Shown: positions 11,490 to 24,362 of the stretch, piece by piece
How the letters are laid out: each line of letters starts with the position of its first letter
How positions within the stretch are numbered: the stretch's first letter is position 1
Source: Cephalopachus bancanus
Taxonomy: Eukaryota; Chordata; Mammalia; Primates; Tarsiidae
Length of the DNA stretch: 64,000 nucleotides
Direction: 5' to 3'
Assembly: GCA_027257055.1 (NCBI GenBank)
Contig: JAPVLO010000232.1
Coordinates: 4,278,001-4,342,000, forward strand
The notes under the pieces: model-generated
The model's database searches: none
The model's input: the letters and a program-made list of their open reading frames with translations, nothing else
Told to the model about the DNA's origin: nothing
Program-made: the position numbers and the translations under genes

Positions 11490-14180
11490 GCCCTTCACCG
11501 TGTGAAGCAAAGGCCGTCGTTTTGGTGGCTGCTGGGCCTCTGTTTTGCTTTGCCCTATTAAAATATGATTCTCCTTTTCACTCAGGCTCTCAGCTGTCTG
11601 GCACCTCCTTTTCCTCTGTGGTTCTGGAGTCCTGTCTTTCCCCCTCAATTTCCACTGAGCTCTGGCCACTGTTTTTATTGGCTGTGACAGGCAGTTAGGC
11701 TGAAGAGGGCTCTGCAGTCTCCACCAGCCTTGGTGGGTGTTGGGGTTGGCTCTGTCTAGCCCAGGTGTTGGTGCTGCTTGTTGGTCAACCGCAGACCCTC
11801 TGAGCGACGGTCCTGGAGTAGTGGCACTTAGGCCCGAAGCCACCCCCTAGACCATACCACAGATTAGAGCCAGCATGGGGTCCACAACACTACTCTACTT
11901 GGTCAAGAACTCCAAAGGCAGAGTCTGTGCTTTAAGGCAGCCAGCGGCCTGAGCAAGTTCCCAAAGCCCAGAGGACCGGCTGAGGGGGCAAGGCTCTGCT
12001 AGACTCAGAAGAGACAGTTGTGGGAAAGGCCTTTAAAAGGGAGGGAGGCAGCTTCCCTCCAGTTCCATAAAGATGCAGCAGGCGTTCCTGAGATGCACAG
12101 GACATAGCAGGCGTTTTGACACATGTGTGCACGAGTGAATGGACAAGGCAGTAATGTAGGCCTGTGTGTTTTCGTCGTCAAGGGCATGCTTGTAGCTCTT
12201 GAGTACAAAAGAGTAAGACAGACAGACACAGGAGCTGGCCGCTGCTTTCGCACGACCTATGAAGCCTCATAAGGCTCTGAACACTAATTCAAAAAATAAA
12301 CATGCAGGTACTCAAAACATAAATGTCACGTCTGCTGCCGCTCTTCGTCTCCCGGGCTGTGCTGTGGCTTTCCATCTGATGGAAAGGTTTGATCCAGATC
12401 AGCCATTTCACTTTTTCCTGGAGGCACGCTTAATCTTTGTGTTCTAACCTCGCACGATACTGGCTTTGACTGCTGCAGTAATGATTTCCATGACCTGGTC
12501 TCCACATGTTCAGAAGCCTCCAGAGAATCGCACACATAGTTTTCTCAATTGCAGATGGAATCAAACAAGAAGAAAACAAGTCGGGTAGGAGAAGTCTTGA
12601 TTGACTTCTCCAGATGAGCTTGGTTTGGGAAGGCCGGATCCACGGCCTCAGCTTTTCCACAGACATCAATGCAGCGTCTCATTCTCCTTGAGGTGGTGTG
12701 TTTCACAGGGACACTGGTGAGACATCTGGGGCATTAGGGCCAGAGGAGGGAGGGAGGTTAGGCTTGCTGAGTGGCTGGAGTCTTTTATTGACAACATTAA
12801 AGGCTTCATGATATATTTGACCAGAAACTAATTACAGCCGGGTCCCCATTTCTCCCCTAGGTGACGGTCTTCTGTTGATGTGTGCTGCTGTGAAACTCAT
12901 AATAGGTTTCAAATGTTTGTGAAAAACATTTTTTTTTTAATTATATAGCACAGGAGAAATTTTACTTTTCAGTTTTTAGAGATTTTTCTTTTTTTCGTTT
13001 CTTGCTTTTGTAACTCTCTGGGGACATACATATTGAGATGATAATGACACGTGAGCACCATTTGAACAAGGGAAGCGTGTGTCTGCCAGGAAGCTGATTG
13101 CCTTAGTTAAGTTTGTGGCTGTTGGCTATCAGTTATTCACCAGTTCCTATAATGAGACTTAAATATGTACTGTTTGTTGTGCGGAGGGAAAGAATTGACT
13201 CTTGGGCAGTTTGAGGCTCCTTCTCACCAATGGCCTGTGTCTAAATAATGGGCCCTCAAGCCAAGGGGTCTATAATAGCTCTTTCTCCCTTTTTAAATGT
13301 AAACAAAATGCAGTTTTCCAGTGAAAGCTGAGCTTCTTTCCTGAGGTCCTTCCTTGCGGTGGGCCCTGTACGGATCTGCTCAGACAACGCCAGCCTCTGC
13401 ACTAACTCACCTGCACAGTAATAGAGTTTCGCCCTGGCCCTCTCTCAACAGGAATCCTTGCCCAGCCTATGCCACGGCGAGGCCTGCACACTGGCTGGCA
13501 TGGCAGTTCTCCTGTTTGCACTAAGGCTGGCTTGCCCCTAGCAATAGGAATTATGCCTCGTCACATTGATTTGCAACTCAAATAATTGATATTAATAGTA
13601 CGTTTTTCTTTTCTGTCCAATCTCTCCTGTTCATTCCTGATCAATGAACTATTTTAAGTCCTAACGTCAAATGTGTGCTTAATCTCCCAGACCAAGCTGT
13701 CCTTCCCTTAGAACAAAGTTTGCTTTTCTCTTTTCAATGGTAATCTCTTTCTTCAAACTTTTGTTTATATTTAGAATCAAGTATAAGGACAGTAAGAATC
13801 GGTTATCAGTAATTCCTCTGTGGGGAAAAGCATGCCGCCTAGATGTCTGTGCTTTTTCATAGCAATGTTCGTTGGGATGTTTGACCCCTTAGTCAAGAAT
13901 ATCCTATCCATTTTCAAAGAATACGGTGCATTTAGTATAGTGAGCATTACATACGTCTGTTTTCTGTCTTTGAAAATTGATGACTCTATGAGATACCTCA
14001 GTAGAAGCAAGAGTATCTAACTAGACCCCCGTATTTTTTTTCATTCTGCATTGTGGAGTTTTTCTATCTCTTCGTTGCATTTCACTTTATCCTTACAACT
14101 AGGTAGTAACAACACGTTACTTAAAATAATTACTTCATATTACTTTGTTACTGCTGGCATTGCTAATTATAACTGCTGTG
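11490..14180. other. Intron, no recognised features
   Basis: Mixed-composition intronic sequence. I see no splice-flanked open frame or nameable repeat. Confidence 0.5.
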
Positions 14181-14184
14181 TTTT

Positions 14185-14365
14185 GAACACAGACTTTGTG
14201 CAAGGCTTCTGTGGTTTACACACATCATCTCATTTAATTCTTATATTACCCTAGTGTGCTTAGGTATTTGCATTTCATTTTACAAATGGAAGCAGTCTCT
14301 GAAAGAGGAAGTAGGCTGAGGTCTATACTGCTAGTAAATGCCGGGACCATTCAAAGCATTTGAGC
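14185..14365 (-). mobile_element. MIR SINE, antisense
   Basis: Complementary MIR text is seen as 'catctcatttaattcttata', 'tttcattttacaaatggaag' and 'ctgctagtaaatgc', in the expected order for a minus-strand MIR core. Confidence 0.7.
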
Positions 14366-14532
14366 TGTTGTGCTATACAGTTTATGACAATGTAATGCAC
14401 TAGTAGTTCAAGAAAATACATCACGACCTCAGCACTTTTACTGACTGTATTGCACAGTGGTGATGGGATGTTCCTGGCTGAAAAGGTTTAAAGGAAGGTG
14501 AAAGGGTCAACCAAGGCAAAGTGGGCTGGAGC

Positions 14533-15260
14533 TGGTACCAGGACCACGGGAATAATGCAAGATTGCCACCAAGTAAGAAATAGAAAAAAGTAAAGTTTAT
14601 TATTCACCTTTCACAGATTGGAAAGGGGATGGCACTCAGAGGCAAGTATGACCTCCAAGGGCCACAAAATGGGTATATTTAAGCGCCTTTGGGTAGGGGG
14701 ATTTTGGCCTTAAAGAGCCAAGGCTGCTGGTCTTTGATGTTGATTGTAGTCACATGGGTCTTAGATCTCGAGGTCACCAGCCATTAGCATCATATGCCCT
14801 CAGGTGGTGGGCTAGATAGGAGGAGACAAGGGGAGGGGGTTTTCCTGTAAGAGACTTTTCAGATCTTCTAAGAGACTTGTCTAATCCACAGACTCCTTGA
14901 CCAAAAGGTGGTCTGTTATCATTTCTATGGTTCTGTCCTTGTCTTGCATCTAATGGAGATTTGCTGAGGGGGTGGGGTAGGCTGCCAACTTGACCTGCAG
15001 TAGAATATCTGAACACTTCCTAAAATTGCCTATTGGAAATTTATCTATCTATGTCTAACCAGTGCTAGATTCAAAATGTGTCAGGGGTAAAGTCTAAGTA
15101 AAAATGGCTATGCTGAGGCAAACACATTATGTTAAACTAAATTTATTCTGGGTTTCTATAGGTACCTCCTTTCAGGAGGGGTGACAGTTTTTCATCTATC
15201 CTGTGGGAAACTGGGAGGAGATGTTGTTTTAGGCTTGCAGGGATAAACAAAAGAAGACCT
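14533..15260 (-). mobile_element. Possible solo LTR, antisense
   Basis: On the minus strand this stretch has promoter-terminator order like a retroviral LTR. A TATA-like TAAATATA is complementary to 14674-14682. An AATAAA signal (complement of 14596-14601, read as 'taataaactttac') lies about 75 bp further on, followed by a short U5-like end at about 14533-14590. I see no internal retroviral genes next to it. The outer boundaries and family are not determined, so the call is tentative. Confidence 0.4.
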
Positions 15261-15534
15261 TACAGATTATGAGAAAGGACTTAGCACAGCACCTGAGGCC
15301 TGTCTAGGCATGGGGCAACAGAATGGATGGTCGCAACAGGAGCAGGAAGGGGTGTTGAGAGCCTCAGAGAGCCTAGCAGGGTGTTGGGGGCATCTGAGTC
15401 CAGAGGGAAAGCAGGTCCAGCAGGGAAATGGGGCCACCACCAGGTACAAACCTGTTCCCAGAGGGTCAGCAGAGGCCTGCGGTAATGCGGGGACTGAGGA
15501 GACTGTCTTAAAATAGCTCTTAAGAGGTTAATAT

Positions 15535-15820
15535 GAGCCAGGAGTGGTGGCTCACAGTTGGAATCCCAACACTTTTGGGAGACAGAGGCTAGAGGATTGT
15601 CTGAGTCCAGGGGTTTGAGACCAGTCTGGGAAACTTAGTGAGACCTCATCTCTGCAATAAATCAAAAAATTAACCAGGTGTGGTGGCACACACCTGTAGT
15701 TCCAGCTACTTGAGAGGCTGAGGCAGAAGGAATGCCTGAGCCCAACAGGCGGTGGCCATGAACATGCCACTATATTCCAACCTGGGTGACAGAGTGAGAC
15801 TCCTGCTCAAAAAAAAAAAA
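15535..15820 (+). mobile_element. Alu dimer
   Basis: A full-length diverged Alu running from 'gagccaggagtggtggctca' through a middle linker 'gcaataaatcaaaaaattaa' and 'actatattccaacctgggtg' to a 12-A tail. It carries the linker variant shared with the copies at 24 kb and 62.4 kb. Confidence 0.92.
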
Positions 15821-17015
15821 GTATGTTTTGTTCTAAATTTGTTTAAAATATTCTAAAAGGAGGAGGAAGCAAGAAGCTATGCCTTTTGTTCTATCAATGA
15901 AAAATTTAATCACTTTAAAAGAAAAAAAGTAGTGATGTTATTGGTATTTGTCTATTTTAGCTGCCTACCTTCTAAATCTGTGTCAGGAGATCCTCACAAC
16001 CCAGACTTGACTTGAAGCAGAGTTCACTTTCCATCATAAGCACACAAAAGCCCAGGCTTGCCTGCTGTGTGGGGACAGCCTAGGCTGCAGCGGCAGATGT
16101 GGCCTCTCTGAGCTCTGACAGCGATCGAGGCCCTGAGCCAGGGGCGATGGGGAGCCGTGGGGCAGTGTCAGCAGTAGTGGCAGCGCCAGTCACCCAAGGC
16201 ACCGGCAGGGGCCATGACATTCATGGCCTGCATCCGGTTCTGCTGGCAGCAGGGCAAGGCCTGGTGCTCTGTGCGTAGCAGCAGCTGCGGCGGTATCTTG
16301 CCGGAACTATCTTAAAGAGTGATTCTAGAGTGATCTGGCCAGGAGCCCAGTGCTGCCTTGCCTTATCTATTCCCGCTCACTTTCTGAGTCTCCTTCTCCA
16401 GCCTCCTGGCTCTCTGGGAGTCACCCAGTCCTTTCAATAATTCCTTCTCTGCACTTTCAAACCCTGACTGTTACATACATACATATACCTAGTAAAATCC
16501 AGCAGAAGCGTAAATTTTGACTTTTAATTCTGTCAATCCACAGCAAAGTTCAGAGTCTCGCATTATTATTACTATTAAAGTTTTGACCCACATCATGTTT
16601 CTTCGTGTTGGATATAACATACTTAAATATCGATCAAGAACTTTTATTTTTTGTATGTCTTCTCTAGGTTAGGAAAAAAAAGAATTTTTATTTTTTAAAG
16701 AGAAAGCACAATTGGCTGGATAGCATACCCTGAAGCTTGACCACCCCTATCTTAGAATATATATTTATTGGATATGCATGTTTGTTTCTGTTATCTGTTA
16801 CCATATAATGAATCATCCCAGAACTCAGTGCCAACAACAGCAACCATTGCACTAGTTCTCTTGATACAGCAGATTGCCTAGGGCTCAGCTGTAAGGTTCT
16901 TCTGTGGACTGCCTGGTCCCTTGCACGGCTGCCATGGAATGACACTGGGGCTGAAGCACACAGCAAGGCTTCCTACTGTGTTTGGGGACTTGTCAGGGAG
17001 AGTTGGGAGGCTGGG
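15821..17015. other. Intron; GC-rich block at 16.0-16.35 kb, otherwise nothing recognised
   Basis: 16060-16310 is distinctly GC-rich, with CAG/GGC-type runs such as 'gcagcagctgcggcgg'. I see no open frame of note. 16700-17260 reads like an old interspersed repeat ('gttatctgttaccatataat'), but I cannot name the family. Confidence 0.4.
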
Positions 17016-17160
17016 CGTACTGGGTGTGGGTGATCCTGGGCCCTCTCTCTCCCTTTCCGTGGAGCACTGGGTATGGGCGATGCTGGTCCTCTCTCTCCCT
17101 CTCCGTGGCATGCTGGGTGTGAGCAGTGCTGGTCCCTTTCCTTCTTCATGTGGTCTCAGA
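17015..17160. repeat. Three-copy tandem repeat, unit about 47 bp
   Basis: The phrase 'ctgggtgtgggtgatcctgg' recurs in altered form at 17067 and 17113, giving periods of 47 and 46 bp. Each is followed by a 'ctctctctccct..ccgtgg' block; the third copy is degraded. Confidence 0.75.
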
Positions 17161-17479
17161 GATTCCCCCTCTCTGTATTACTTTTTCACCTGCTCTCTTC
17201 ATCAGGGTGGTCACACTGTCTACATGGAATCTTAGGGCTCCCAAAAGCTTACGAATAGAAGCTGTCAGGCCTTTAGGCCTAGACTAGGACCGGCACAGTA
17301 TCACCTCTGTCACATTCTAAAGCAAGTCACAGGGCTAGCCCTGGTTTAATGTAGGAGAGGATTACATGGCATGAAAAATGGCATGGTGCCTTAGGTTTAT
17401 CTGTGGAATAGCTACCTCTGGGTCTTAACTCAGGCTCCCAGTCCCATGCACCTAACTCAGCACCTGTTACAGCAAACAT

Positions 17480-17840
17480 TCCTTGTAGTTGTCAGGACTC
17501 TCAGTTGCAAGGAGCAGAAACCTAATTCAAACTGCTTTAAGCAAAAACAAAAAACAAAAACCCCAGGAAGTTTATTGGATCGTGAAACTGAGAGCTTCAA
17601 GATGTAGTTGGTTTTGGCTTGCTTTAGCCAAGGATTTGTCCCACACCAGCAGGGTTTACTCCTTAGCTTCCTCCACCTCTTGCTGTTGTTTGCATTTGCT
17701 TGGCTTTATCTATCTGTGGAAGGACTCTTGACAGGCTCTGTCTACTTCTGAGTCCACTGCTGTGGCCAGGAGGAATGGAGCATTCTGACTGCACCATCCA
17801 AATTCCCGTCTACACCTGCTGTGGAGGGTTGATCAGCCTA
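17480..17840 (+). repeat. Old interspersed repeat-like segment, family not assigned
   Basis: The text 'cagttgcaaggagcagaaac', then 'ctaattcaaactgctttaag' and 'gaagtttattggatcgtgaa', matches a common mammalian dispersed-repeat pattern. I recognise the pattern but cannot give it a reliable family name. Confidence 0.45.
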
Positions 17841-20180
17841 AACTAGGCCTCAGAGAGATGTTTCAGAGAAAAGCAAGGGTTGATCACCAAAAGAAGAGAA
17901 ACAGTTGCTGGATAAACAGAAAGAAGAGACAACCCCTATGCCCAACAGCAAATGAATAAAATAAATAAATGCAGGTAATAAGTGAGTGGTGCAGACAGAA
18001 GAGTACTGAGTTTACTGAGTGACAGAGAAGACAGACATTTAAATACAATGGTTTTACGGAAAGAGGTAGAGGTGCTACTGGGACATTTCAAGGAGTGATA
18101 GTGACCTATGTTTATAGGCCTCTGGTGAACCTGAAGGCATCTGTGAATGTGGAATGTGATTCAGTGTGGGTCCACTCATGAGTTAAGGAGGACATACATG
18201 CAAAATCACCTCCCCTGGTCATGCACTTCTCTGAGAATAGCAGGGGAGGAGTACTGAGAACATAAACAGAAAAGCAGCAAACTCGGAATTGGCCAAGCTG
18301 CCCCGACGGCTCTGGTGGAGATTGGAGAAGGCGGTAGAGGGCAGAGACAGGTTTGAAATTTGGTAGGAAGAAAGTCCTGGCTGGCCCAGATTACTCAGAT
18401 CATGTTGCCTGACACTCGGAAGCTTCTCCGTAGGTGGGACCTTTGAGATGGTATCATCTGGCCCCTTCCTTCACAGCAGGAAGCATCTGGGAAGTGGAAC
18501 CACTGGCCATGAAGGATCCTGACAGGTCTAGAACCCAGGTTCCCTGCCTCCTCATTTGGGCCCGTCCTGGAGATCTTGATGCCCCTGCAGACAGACATCA
18601 GAAGCTCTGGGGCCTATTCATTCGGGCCTATTCATTCTTCTCGGAAATAGTGATGCCTGAGGGCAGTGCAGGCAGCCCCGGAGAAGGGAGTTCTAGAATC
18701 CTCTGGAGAAGGCATCGTCTTGGTGTAAACCTCCTCTCCCTGTTTCGGATACAATCCAAAGGATGTCACATTAGCCCCACTAACCATAATGTATGCATTC
18801 TCGAACACTAGAGTAATATTGCTGTGGATTCTTCTCTACAAACTGAAATTACTTCGTGAGGATAATTATGACTTCTGTTCACTACACATACTCATGTCCT
18901 GGTTACTAAGTAAATGTAGGAAGATTATTAGTTTTATTAGCTTTTGATATTGATGTTGTCATTTTCTCTCTTACCTACAAGTATCTGTTCTGCCCACATC
19001 AATTTGGATCTTTTTTCTTAAGGAAATTAAAGTAGAAACTGTCACACAATCTAAATTCTACAAAACTATAAGTGAAAACAAAATATGAGCACTGTGATTA
19101 TGTGAGACTGAGGCATTATAGGAGACTTTTCCTGCTACTAAGGAGTGGAAAGTGAAATCTTCAGCAGATGAGCACAGAGGTCTTGGTCAGCCCAGTGTGG
19201 ACTGTGGCTGGACCCCTCTGTCGCTACAGTGGGCACGGTGCCGTTGCCCAGACTGGAAGATGAGTGTCCTCACTCACCCTGTTATGTGCCAGCCTGATAC
19301 TAGTCTTCTGCCTCCAGGGAAGATTTCTTCCCAGGGTGCATGGGTTCTTTTCCTGGCTCAGAATTTGTGAGCATAACGTGGAAAAGTGCCCTTAGAGTGC
19401 TGGGGAAAGAGAATCTGTAGACGTCTGACTGGTTTGGAGGAGACCTGTAGGGGCTACTCACCCATAATCTCCAAGCACTTGCTTTTTCCATGAGAGGCGT
19501 CTGGTCTAATGTAGACACCCACCAACTGCCTTGAAAGAATGGTCTAACTCCATTGCCCTATCTAGCAAGTGGAGGTGAAAGAACCCTCAGATTCTTCAAG
19601 GAGTTAGGGGGGCACAGAGGGAAGCAGACTTCACGACCATAGGACGCCCACCCGGGTGGTTTTCTCTTGGTGTGATCAAGGAAGCAGACCTTGTCTAGAC
19701 CAAGGTGTTCATGCAATGGTTTGTCTTTCTTATGCTGGGGGTGATGGGCCCTCATTACCCAAGATGGTGTTTGATGTCTCCCTCGTCTGTTGGTCCTCAC
19801 TGTCAGCCCTTGGTGGTCCTTTTCAAGTAGTCTGTTCTCAGATGCCTCCACATCTTTGGAACCATTAGCCATTGGGAGTCACTGTCCATTGATTTCCTCA
19901 ATGAATACAGACATGCGCAAGCACAAAGCATATCCTTCAAACTCCTCCAATATCTGAAACTTTTCCTGACGAGATTACTGTTGGAAGTTATGACAGATTG
20001 GCAAGGAGTCAGTCATTCCATGCACACATCAAATATTTGCTGAATGGATGTGAGAGCTGACTGTTCTGGAGCTGCAGAGATGTGGTTCCTGTTTTTACAT
20101 AGTGTAGCATGGTGGGCTCAGTGATGGGAGCTGGGCAGGATGATGAAGAATGAGAGAGGACTGAGCTAAGAGAGGAGTTT
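17841..20180. other. Intron, no recognised features
   Basis: No exon or RNA gene seen. A two-copy 14-bp direct repeat ('gggcctattcattc') occurs at about 18611-18638. Confidence 0.5.
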
Positions 20181-20730
20181 AAAACCACAGAAGATCACCC
20201 CTCAACTTACACCAAGCATATATCTATGCAGAGACTTGCACACAAATGTTCATAGCAGCATTATTCAGAATAGCCAAAAGGCAGAAACAACCCATATGTC
20301 CATCATTGAGGAAGAGATCAACAAAATATAGCTATCCATAGTCTGGAATATTATGTGGCCACAATAGGAATAAAGTACTGATACCTGCTACAACATAGAT
20401 GAGCCCTGAAAACATCATGCTAAGTAAAAGAACCAATTGAAAAGACCACATACTATGTGGTTCCATTTTTATGAAAGTCCAGTGTAGGACAGTCTCTAGA
20501 GACAGATAGCAGATTAGTGTTTACTCAGGGCAGGATGGGGAGTGAGGGGGCAGAGAATGATAGCTAAAAGATACAGGATTTCTTTTTCTGAAGTGATGAA
20601 AATGTTCAAAAATTCACTGTGGTGGTGATTATATCTGTAAATATGATTTCAAAAACCTGTACTGTATACTTTAAACTGGTAAATTGTGTGCTATGCAAAT
20701 TATACCTAAATAAGACTTTTTAAAAACTAA
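20180..20730 (+). mobile_element. L1M-type LINE 3' end
   Basis: Landmarks are 'ttcatagcagcattattcag', 'gcagaaacaacccatatgtc', 'tggaatattatgtggccaca', 'atgctaagtaaaagaacc' and 'tgctatgcaaattatacc'. They follow the order of the L1 ORF2 end and 3' UTR. The frame is broken and the element is truncated at its 5' end. Confidence 0.87.
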
Positions 20731-20804
20731 ACTAATAAGAACAAAAATTGAGATTGGTAGCAGGGAATGGCCGAGACCCTTCTCTCCCTCTGCCCCCCAC
20801 TGTC

Positions 20805-20808
<4 letters not shown>

Positions 20809-20843
<35 letters not shown>
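20809..20843. repeat. (CT)n microsatellite, about 17 units
   Basis: An uninterrupted CT dinucleotide run of 35 bp. An uninterrupted run of this length is usually polymorphic. Confidence 0.97.
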
Positions 20844-20846
<3 letters not shown>

Positions 20847-23260
20847 GAGACATTTTTTTTTATGGTTGAGGATAGGCAGACACAAAGCTGATATCACTGC
20901 CCCAGAAGTAAAGAAATGCTTTTAATAGTCCTGGTGATGATGATGATGATTTGAGTGTGGAGCTAATGAGGACTAAGGAACTTCTAGGCACACTCGGGAG
21001 TAGCAACAGGCATTGCTAGTTGAAGCTCTAGCACATGCCTCCAGCTGGAAGACGTCCTTGCCCTAGAGGAGGAGCCACACTGGCAGAAGCTTTTGGAAGC
21101 AGCAGTTCCAAAATTAGAATGGATGCATCTAAGGAGAGATGGAAGCTTCTGCACAGATGAACCTGACTCCCTATGGATCCTTGAAGTTACATGCAGCTGA
21201 GGACGTGGAGCAGAACTCTTTGGTTTGTATGTCCAACAAAAGTTTTTCCTTCATACGTTTTAATTTGTTGCTGAGTCCCTCTGTTGCAGCTATTTTAATG
21301 AGTGGACGTTGAGTATATGAAGTCCTGTCAACTCTGCCTTGTTGACATCCAGCCATCTGGGACTACTAACGTGCATTGTCACTGACCCTGCATTGTCACC
21401 TGATGACAACAAAGAGTACAGCCCTTCCGGAAACAGGGGCCTTTCCAGAAGCAAGCTCCCTTCCTGAAAACTGAGGTGAGGAGTTGGTGATAGCAGGTGG
21501 CAACAGTGGGCTGTTTCCAAGGCCCACTGACCCTGATCTGAGAACGGGGCCTCTTGTCATTGGCTTCGTCTCTTCTTACGACCACCTTACTAGAAACCAG
21601 CACCCTCTCTGCTGAGTGATTATCAGGGCACCACATGAGCACTCGACACTGCTGCCTAGAGCCGTCAACACTTTCCCTGCAGTATGGCTGCTGTCCCCAC
21701 CCAGGGGCTGCTCTGGCATCGGAGCAGCTGCCAGCCTTCTCTCCTGTGGCTGCTGTCATCGCTGTCACACTCAGCCGTGGCCCCCCTTCCTGCTGTCCAG
21801 GGCCTGATTGGCACCCCTCCACACCGCTTCAAGAGGGGGAGCTGCTTCCCTCCAGTTTCTGAGCCATCTGGCACCCTTTACTGCCACCATCATGAGGCCC
21901 GCACAGCGGTGAAGCCAGTGGGACAGCGCAGCCTTGAGCTGTGTGCCGCACCAGTGAAGGGTGTGGTGGCCACCTTACTGCCTGGGGAACAGCTGGTCCT
22001 CTCTGTGAGACAGGGCCTAGACTCAGAGGATCCTATACTCTAGGGATCATACATCTGCCCCCCAGCAAGTCTCTTGATTGGTCTCTGGAGATGACCTCAA
22101 CTGGAAAATGATTCCTAAAGCCCAGTGGATGGCTCCAGCAGCTTCCTCCTCCCACGGCCACCGGGTCAGAGGAGTGCTGTGCACTGGGTGTTGGTTTCAA
22201 GTGTTCTGAATCATCTCTCATGCATCCTCTTGCCAGGCTTAAGTCATGGGTAGGAATAGGGACGCAGACCCTGCTACTGTGCCTGCCCAGAGAAACAAAA
22301 AGGAGAAGAAGCAGGATGGGCCCTGCCAGTGAGCGAACGGTAGCAACAGGTTTCTGGCCAAAAGAAGGGGCGACATTGTGGGTGGGTGAGGCAGCAGGAA
22401 CCTGCAGTCTGGAGTGTGCATGAGAGTCTCCGAGAAGCTTCACGGCAACTCACAAAGATGTGGAGGTGCCAGGGGAGCCGGAAAATACGGCTGAGGGAAA
22501 ATGTCGCATGTACAAGTGTGTCATTCTGCACATCTTACCCCCCACCAGGTGTTGACATCCAGGATCTGTTCTTGCTAGCATCGTCTTAGGAAGGGTGCAG
22601 GGAATGTTGGAGTTCTGCGTGGATGCCAGAGCCCTCCTCATCCTGGCATTGGAGGAGCAAGCTTCCAGCCCAACAGTTGACATCCCCACCCATCCTAGAG
22701 AGAAACCCACCTACAGTGCCACCCCGTAGCACTGTCAGGCAGAACACCCTCCCCAAGAGAAGGGCCTACCTTGGAAGCATGATCCTGCCTACACTTAGCG
22801 GCCCAGGATCCAGCCCGATGGATCCCAGGAAAAGAGACCATTAAAGGAAAGGGCAAGTCATGGCTGAAGAATTTGTGGAATTGCTCTCCTGCAGCTAAGA
22901 AAGAGTGCCCGTCCTCACATCAGAGGGTATGTTGGGTGCCCTATGCAGTGATTGGAAAAGCAGCCCTGCCTAAACAGGCCGCATGAATCTTCAGAATGCC
23001 AAAAGTGAGGAAAAGCTACTGAAAGCTCCAGAAAGAAGGCCATAAAAGGTCAGCAGGCAGCAGATTTGTATCAGCAGCACCCAGTGTCGCAAGACATGAG
23101 GTGGCATCTTCCCAAGCTCTGAGGAAGCAGAACTGCAGCCTGGAGCCCCAGACAGCCTGTCAGCCAGGCCGATGCCGCCACCAAGATACTTTCAGGCCTG
23201 TGAGGGCTCTGAACGTTTACCTCTCGTGCTCTTCTTCCTAGGGAACAACCTAGGAGGTAG
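20844..23260. other. Intron; GC-rich 21.5-23.2 kb without a gene
   Basis: A (GAT)n tract lies at about 20931-20950. 21.5-23.2 kb is GC-rich, with short overlapping open frames on both strands (the longest are 147 codons on minus and 119 codons on plus). None has a recognisable domain. It could be a decayed LINE 5' UTR or other repeat; I cannot decide by eye. Confidence 0.4.
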
Positions 23261-23262
23261 AA

Positions 23263-23321
23263 AAACCAAAAAATCCAACAACATCGTAAAGCAAATAAAT
23301 AAACCAAAAAATCCAACAACA
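23263..23321. repeat. Two-copy direct repeat, period 38 bp
   Basis: 'aaaccaaaaaatccaacaac' occurs at 23263 and again at 23301, with A-rich sequence between. This looks like a local slippage or duplication event. Confidence 0.85.
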
Positions 23322-23915
23322 CTGTGTCTATAAAACACGTGATCCCACTCAGAAGGACAGTGCAGGGCAGCCACAGGCCAAGGTTAGGGAAGATCCCATC
23401 TAATTGGAATAATGGGATCCAACTCCTCGGGGGGAGGAGGAAGTCTTAAGAAAATAGATAAGGTGGTTGAGCAGCTGGGGACTTAAGGGATGGTAGAGAC
23501 AAGTAGTGAAAGAAAAAGGAGCATTTAGGAGGGAAAAACCATGAGAAATCCATGACCCCATCCAAGCAAGCCTCTAAGAGCAATCTCTCTGTGGCCCGGA
23601 GCACACTGAGCACTCCTGCCTGTACATCGTGGCACAAACGCTTTTCCTTGTTTTTCTTGAATGTAACACAAAGCACGAAGCATCCCCTTGTGTCTGCAGG
23701 GCCGTGTACTGACATGTACTCCAATACAGCATAGGCAAACACATAGCTATGGGAAAATAGAGGCTGGGGCAGAAGGAGGCTGGAGAGTGGAAACAAGAGG
23801 GAGGAAGGCAGGTTTCAGAGGGCCGGGAGTCACCTCATCTTAGAAGTGGGCACAGGCAGGAAATTGGTTGAAGGAAAATTGTGGTTAGGTAGCTAGTTTA
23901 AATTGCGAAGAACAA
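23322..23915. other. Intron, no recognised features
   Basis: Nothing nameable. Short open frames on both strands have no supporting features. Confidence 0.5.
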
Positions 23916-24053
23916 GCCGAGCATGCTGGCTCATGCTTGTCATCCCAGCGCTTTGGGAGGCGGGGGCAAGAGGATTGCCTGAGCCTGGGGATTCAAGAAT
24001 AGCCTGCGCAACTTGGCAAGACCTCATCTCTACAATAAATCAAAAAAATTACT
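23916..24053 (+). mobile_element. Outer Alu, left arm (interrupted)
   Basis: An Alu left monomer from 'gccgagcatgctggctcatg' to the linker 'acaataaatcaaaaaaatta'. It stops in its middle A-rich linker, where another Alu begins. The matching right arm resumes at 24363. Confidence 0.9.
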
Positions 24054-24362
24054 GGCCGGGCACAGTGGCTCAAGCCTATAATCCCAGCACTTTGGGAGAC
24101 TGAGGTGAAAAGATTGCCTGAGCCCATGGGTTCTAGACCCACCTGGGCAACATGGTGAGACCTCATCTCTACAATAAATTTTAAAAATTAGCCAGGTGTG
24201 GTAGCACATGCCTGTAGTTCCAACTACTTGCAAGGCTGAGGCGGAAGGATCGTCAGAGCCCAGCAGGTCGACACTGGGGTGGCCCTAAGTGTGCCACTGC
24301 ACTCCAGCCTGGGTGACAGAGTACAACTCCAACTCATAAAACAAACAAACAAACAAAAAAAA
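24054..24362 (+). mobile_element. Inner Alu dimer inserted into another Alu
   Basis: A complete Alu from 'ggccgggcacagtggctcaa' to a (CAAA)n A-rich tail. The flanks 'caaaaaaattact' (left) and 'caaaaaaaacact' (right) look like a diverged target-site duplication. It carries the 'actccaactc' 3' end seen in several copies here. Confidence 0.92.

Noticed and set aside
21379..22443. Overlapping open frames of up to 147 codons as a possible gene in the intron
   Set aside because: Several frames are open on both strands at once in GC-rich DNA, without domains or splice pairs. This is better explained by composition or a decayed repeat.
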